Of a stretch of 16,883 bases of DNA, positions 14,145-16,883 are shown piece after piece. The notes below the pieces were generated by a model. It was not told the origin of the DNA, did no database searches, and saw only the letters and a program-made list of their open reading frames with translations. Location: NCBI GenBank assembly GCA_934256705.1, contig CAKQPF010000071.1, positions 1-16,883 on the forward strand. Reading direction: 5' to 3'. Origin of the DNA: an uncultured Prevotella sp. (lineage in GTDB: Bacteria > Bacteroidota > Bacteroidia > Bacteroidales > Bacteroidaceae). Position 1 is the first letter of the stretch. Every line of letters begins with the position of its first letter. A program made the translations under genes and the position numbers.

Positions 14145-14628
14145 GGAAGGAGATTAGCCATATCCTACATCGAAACTGTCAGAAATAGCCCCAATGTGTC
14201 AAAGCAATTAACACCTCCATCACTGCACTAATTCTCAAGGGTTACGAGGCATACTAAGTTCCATGTTTTTCCAACCTTCCTATTGTCTGGAGAAAGCGGC
14301 TTATCTACAAGATAATGACAACAATTAATGCCATTGCTCAAGTTTCAGTAGCATGGATTACCATAAAGTGCCCATAAAGATTTAGGAGTTACGAATTGGG
14401 ATTTACGAGTTACTAATTAGTGCGCTTTGTGCATTATGAGTTATTCAATTTTGAATTACAGAATTCATCAATTCACAATTGCTACATAGTTTCGCAAGTC
14501 TCTCTCTGAAGACAATAAAGTGTATTTCAGGCTTGCTCTGCAAGGCAATAAAGGGCAGTCTTAAAAGAACAGAGAATGAGGCTGTCATGAAGCGGGTAAT
14601 GGGAGAAACTATTTCTATATAAACAATT
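14145..14628. other. A/T-rich spacer with degenerate repeats
   Basis: A 484-bp gene-free stretch separating the higher-GC sugar operon from the A/T-rich MBL/protease pair. It holds degenerate GAGTTAC/GATTTACGAGTTAC words (about 14380-14420) and an inverted repeat CAATTTTGAATT / AATTCACAATTG (14446-14457 and 14470-14481, one mismatch). No tRNA, convincing promoter or ORF is seen. It may mark the edge of an accessory island. Confidence 0.45.
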
Positions 14629-15630
14629 ATGGCAATAAATATATCTTTACTTCCTGCCGAACATGGTGACTGTATATTCGTTTCTGCATACGATTACAAT
14701 ATTCTCATAGATGGAGGTGTCGCCCAAACATATCAGGATTTGCACGACAAAAGAAATCCTGATAAAGCATTGAAACTGTTGATAAACAAGTTGCATGAAG
14801 AGAATAAGCATATAGATTTGCTTATTGTTACCCATGTTGACGATGATCATATAGGAGGAATCACAGAATGGTTTGAAGATGAATTTCCTGAAGATGATTT
14901 TGTGAGAGAAATATGGATGAATGATGATGTTATTCTATCAGATAAATCCCATTTACAGAATTCTCCAACCCAAGCGGGAAAACTACTTGAATTGTGGAGA
15001 GACAAAGGACGTTGCTATCATAATAATATTGTGCAAGGAGAGGAATTTGATAGAGGCCCCTTCCATATCAAAGTGTTAGCTCCATTATTAAAATATCGAA
15101 ACGGCATTGCTGAGAAGATAAGTGCTTCATTGCAAAATACAGGTACTGTCAATGGTGTAGATTCTATCCCATTAAAAGAATTAGCAGCTCAACCATGGAA
15201 GAATGGAACTCTCACAAAAGAGAATAGAGCTTCCATTGCTTTAGAACTCTCCACAACAGATGGTGATAAGGTATTGTTGCTTGGTGATGCTCACATTAAA
15301 GATATTATGAATGGTCTTGATTGCTTTTATCCAAAGCAAGAACACCCCATCAGATACAAAATTATAAAACTCTCACATCATGGTAGTAAGAACAATTTTA
15401 GACCAGCCTTTATACAGATGGTTCATGCTGATGCATTTCTTGTTTCTACCAATGGAGATTTCTTTGGGCATCCAGATAAAGAGGTGATCGCTCAAATAAT
15501 CTGTAATACGGATTCAATTATAGGCTTCAATTATGGGGAACGAAAGAATAGCTTGTTTACTAAGCAGGACTTTATTGATTTTCCTAATTTGAAGGAACGT
15601 GTATTTACCACTATATCATGCTTGGAATAG
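14629..15630 (+). CDS. MBL-fold hydrolase, defence-associated type
   Basis: A 333-residue metallo-beta-lactamase-fold protein of the ComEC/Rec2-like group. It begins with INISLLPAEHGDCIFV and NILIDGG, then the metal motif H68-V-D-D-D-H73-IGG (HxxxDH), KVLLLGDAHIKD (bridging Asp), KLSHHGSKNN (metal His) and VSTNGDFFGHPDKEV. All expected metal ligands are present, so it should be active. No signal peptide or membrane segment is seen, so it is cytosolic. Free-standing proteins of this sort precede a trypsin-like protease in AVAST type I (Avs1A-like) antiphage systems. Its stop lies inside the next reading frame, a 13-base overlap suggesting coupled translation. Base composition is clearly more A/T-rich than in the sugar operon. 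Confidence 0.85.
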   Translation: MAINISLLPAEHGDCIFVSAYDYNILIDGGVAQTYQDLHDKRNPDKALKLLINKLHEENKHIDLLIVTHVDDDHIGGITEWFEDEFPEDDFVREIWMNDDVILSDKSHLQNSPTQAGKLLELWRDKGRCYHNNIVQGEEFDRGPFHIKVLAPLLKYRNGIAEKISASLQNTGTVNGVDSIPLKELAAQPWKNGTLTKENRASIALELSTTDGDKVLLLGDAHIKDIMNGLDCFYPKQEHPIRYKIIKLSHHGSKNNFRPAFIQMVHADAFLVSTNGDFFGHPDKEVIAQIICNTDSIIGFNYGERKNSLFTKQDFIDFPNLKERVFTTISCLE

Positions 15631-16883
15631 ACGATATAAAACAGAAAGTTACAGTTAGGGTTAATGATGGGACTGGTGTTCTTGTTTCTCCATTTGATAA
15701 GGAAGTTTTGTATGTGTTTACATGCAAGCATGTTGTATTAAACGAGGAAAAGAATATATTACCTGTAGGCAATATATCCGTCAATTATGATGAGTGGAAT
15801 AGTAAAAGGACGCATAACTTTACGGTTCAAAGTGTTATTGTCTCCAATCAAGAAGACAACGATGTCGCAGTTTTGGTCGTGAAGCGTGACATAGATGTTC
15901 CTCATGTTTATATATCCTCTGAGAGAACAGGGTGTTTTCATATCGGCTTTCCAAAAAATCGAAAGGATGCAGAAGATAAAATAGGAAATATCTTGGTACT
16001 GCATATTGCACATTTTGATAGTAACAGTGATATAAATATTGTTGAATATCAATATGATGTAGGAAATAAAGAAAATGAAATCAAAGGTATGTCTGGAGGT
16101 GGGATTTTCAATCAAGATGGTAAACTGGTTGGAATTCATACTCAGTCCGCCATGCATGACAAGCAGGAAATGCTTGGCAAGGGTGGAATGCTTCCTGTAT
16201 CCCTCTTTTTGCAACTTATTACTGAAAAAGAGTTATCACCAGTCCTTAAATTTGATTTAAGTCATTTTGGTAAGATGGTTGGTTGGGTGTTTGACTTCAG
16301 TCGTGAACGTTTTGTAGACGATAGAACTGCTCAATTCGCATCTGATTTAGACCTATATAAAGTCATAGTTGAGCAATGGTCTCCTATTCGCATATTTGAT
16401 GTCTTGAAAAAGGAGGGGAAAATCAGTAAAGAGACTAAATTGGAAAGTTTAGACCAAAGATATTGGCAGGCATTTACTTTATTTATAGTTGGTGTCATTG
16501 CTTTGCTTGATTTGAACGAATCCGATGGCGAAAAGGTAATCCTCTCTTTGTATGAGAAATTTCACTATTGCTACTCCGATGAAGAATTGGATGTATATGA
16601 TGTGAGAGAAAAACTTGAAGCCAAGTTGGTTGTAGGGAAAATAAAGGGGGCGTATCTTGTTGTGGGTGGGCTGAACAAGACTGTGTTTTATGGCAATTAT
16701 GCACCTCCAAAAGCAAAGGTTCCTGATTTGAGTAAGGCTGAAATTATAAAAGAAAATGACATTTCAAGATCTCGCTCGACAATATTCAAACAAATGACAA
16801 TTATAAATAACCTTATTTCCGCAGCATTATACTTTAACGTTTTTTATAAGTACCTGAGCAACAAAAAGTTGCTCAGGATTTTG
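15618..16883 (+). CDS. Trypsin-like serine protease with C-terminal extension, partial at window edge
   Basis: The frame opens at ATG 15618 and stays open to the last base, 422 codons with no stop. Residues 10-200 are a trypsin-like (chymotrypsin-fold) peptidase: GTGVLVSP, His38 in FTCKHVV, Asp82 in DNDVAVLVV, and Ser159 in GMSGGGIFNQDGKLVGIHTQ. The catalytic triad is therefore intact. There is no signal peptide, so it is cytosolic and unlike periplasmic DegP/HtrA. Residues 210-422 are an unrecognised, mostly helical region that continues past the edge; it could be a C-terminal sensing/oligomerisation domain or the start of a fused NTPase. Known parallels are Avs1B of AVAST type I and trypsin effectors with C-terminal domains in ABC-three-component systems. 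Confidence 0.82.
   Translation, partial: MLGIDDIKQKVTVRVNDGTGVLVSPFDKEVLYVFTCKHVVLNEEKNILPVGNISVNYDEWNSKRTHNFTVQSVIVSNQEDNDVAVLVVKRDIDVPHVYISSERTGCFHIGFPKNRKDAEDKIGNILVLHIAHFDSNSDINIVEYQYDVGNKENEIKGMSGGGIFNQDGKLVGIHTQSAMHDKQEMLGKGGMLPVSLFLQLITEKELSPVLKFDLSHFGKMVGWVFDFSRERFVDDRTAQFASDLDLYKVIVEQWSPIRIFDVLKKEGKISKETKLESLDQRYWQAFTLFIVGVIALLDLNESDGEKVILSLYEKFHYCYSDEELDVYDVREKLEAKLVVGKIKGAYLVVGGLNKTVFYGNYAPPKAKVPDLSKAEIIKENDISRSRSTIFKQMTIINNLISAALYFNVFYKYLSNKKLLRIL

Noticed and set aside
15759..16214. 151-residue minus-strand ORF
   Set aside because: Antisense to the protease domain containing the catalytic triad, which is clearly the coding strand.

Overview
The window reads as a chromosomal segment of a gut-type Bacteroidota, most likely Prevotellaceae (Segatella/Prevotella copri-like). 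The reasons are repeated Bacteroidota-type -7 promoter boxes (TAnnTTTG), a HYC_CC_PP-type small protein, TonB-dependent uptake, PepSY-like exported proteins, and an UpxY-type NusG paralogue ahead of a nucleotide-sugar operon. The genus call is an inference from gene content, not from a search.

Layout. (1) 1-504: six minus-strand tRNA genes (Ser-GCU, Arg-ACG, Ser-UGA, Gln-UUG, a tRNA whose anticodon folds as UCA, and His-GUG cut by the window edge) behind a -7 box. (2) 638-1721: two decayed genes facing away from each other, a TonB-C-like fragment (minus) and a SIR2-like fragment (plus). Both lack their N-termini and meet at about 1010, which looks like a deletion scar. (3) 1987-4150: a GNAT acetyltransferase fused in frame to an aldo/keto reductase, a small unknown ORF, and an exported PepSY-like protein, closed by a bidirectional terminator. 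(4) 4357-7378 (minus): a metal-linked set of HYC_CC_PP-like Cys/His protein, TonB-dependent receptor and exported HMA (MxCxxC) protein. A perfect 16-bp palindrome sits upstream of the receptor promoter.

(5) 7732-14144 (plus): a long 5' leader, an enlarged NusG/UpxY-like antiterminator, a roughly 950-bp structured repeat array, then a UDP-glucuronate 4-epimerase-like protein, a polyvalent-type protein kinase with its own candidate promoter, a sugar-1-phosphate nucleotidyltransferase, and a GHMP kinase that strongly resembles plant galacturonokinase. The three sugar enzymes form a plausible route from free galacturonate through GalA-1-P and UDP-GalA to UDP-GlcA. The leader and antiterminator suggest processive antitermination control.

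(6) 14145-16883: an A/T-rich spacer followed by an A/T-rich pair with overlapping reading frames, an MBL-fold hydrolase and a trypsin-like protease that runs off the right edge. MBL plus trypsin-like protease is the gene pair that precedes the STAND NTPase in AVAST type I antiphage systems. Trypsin-like effectors also occur in ABC-three-component conflict systems. The deciding third gene lies outside the window. This pair and the galacturonate salvage operon are the most interesting parts of the window.
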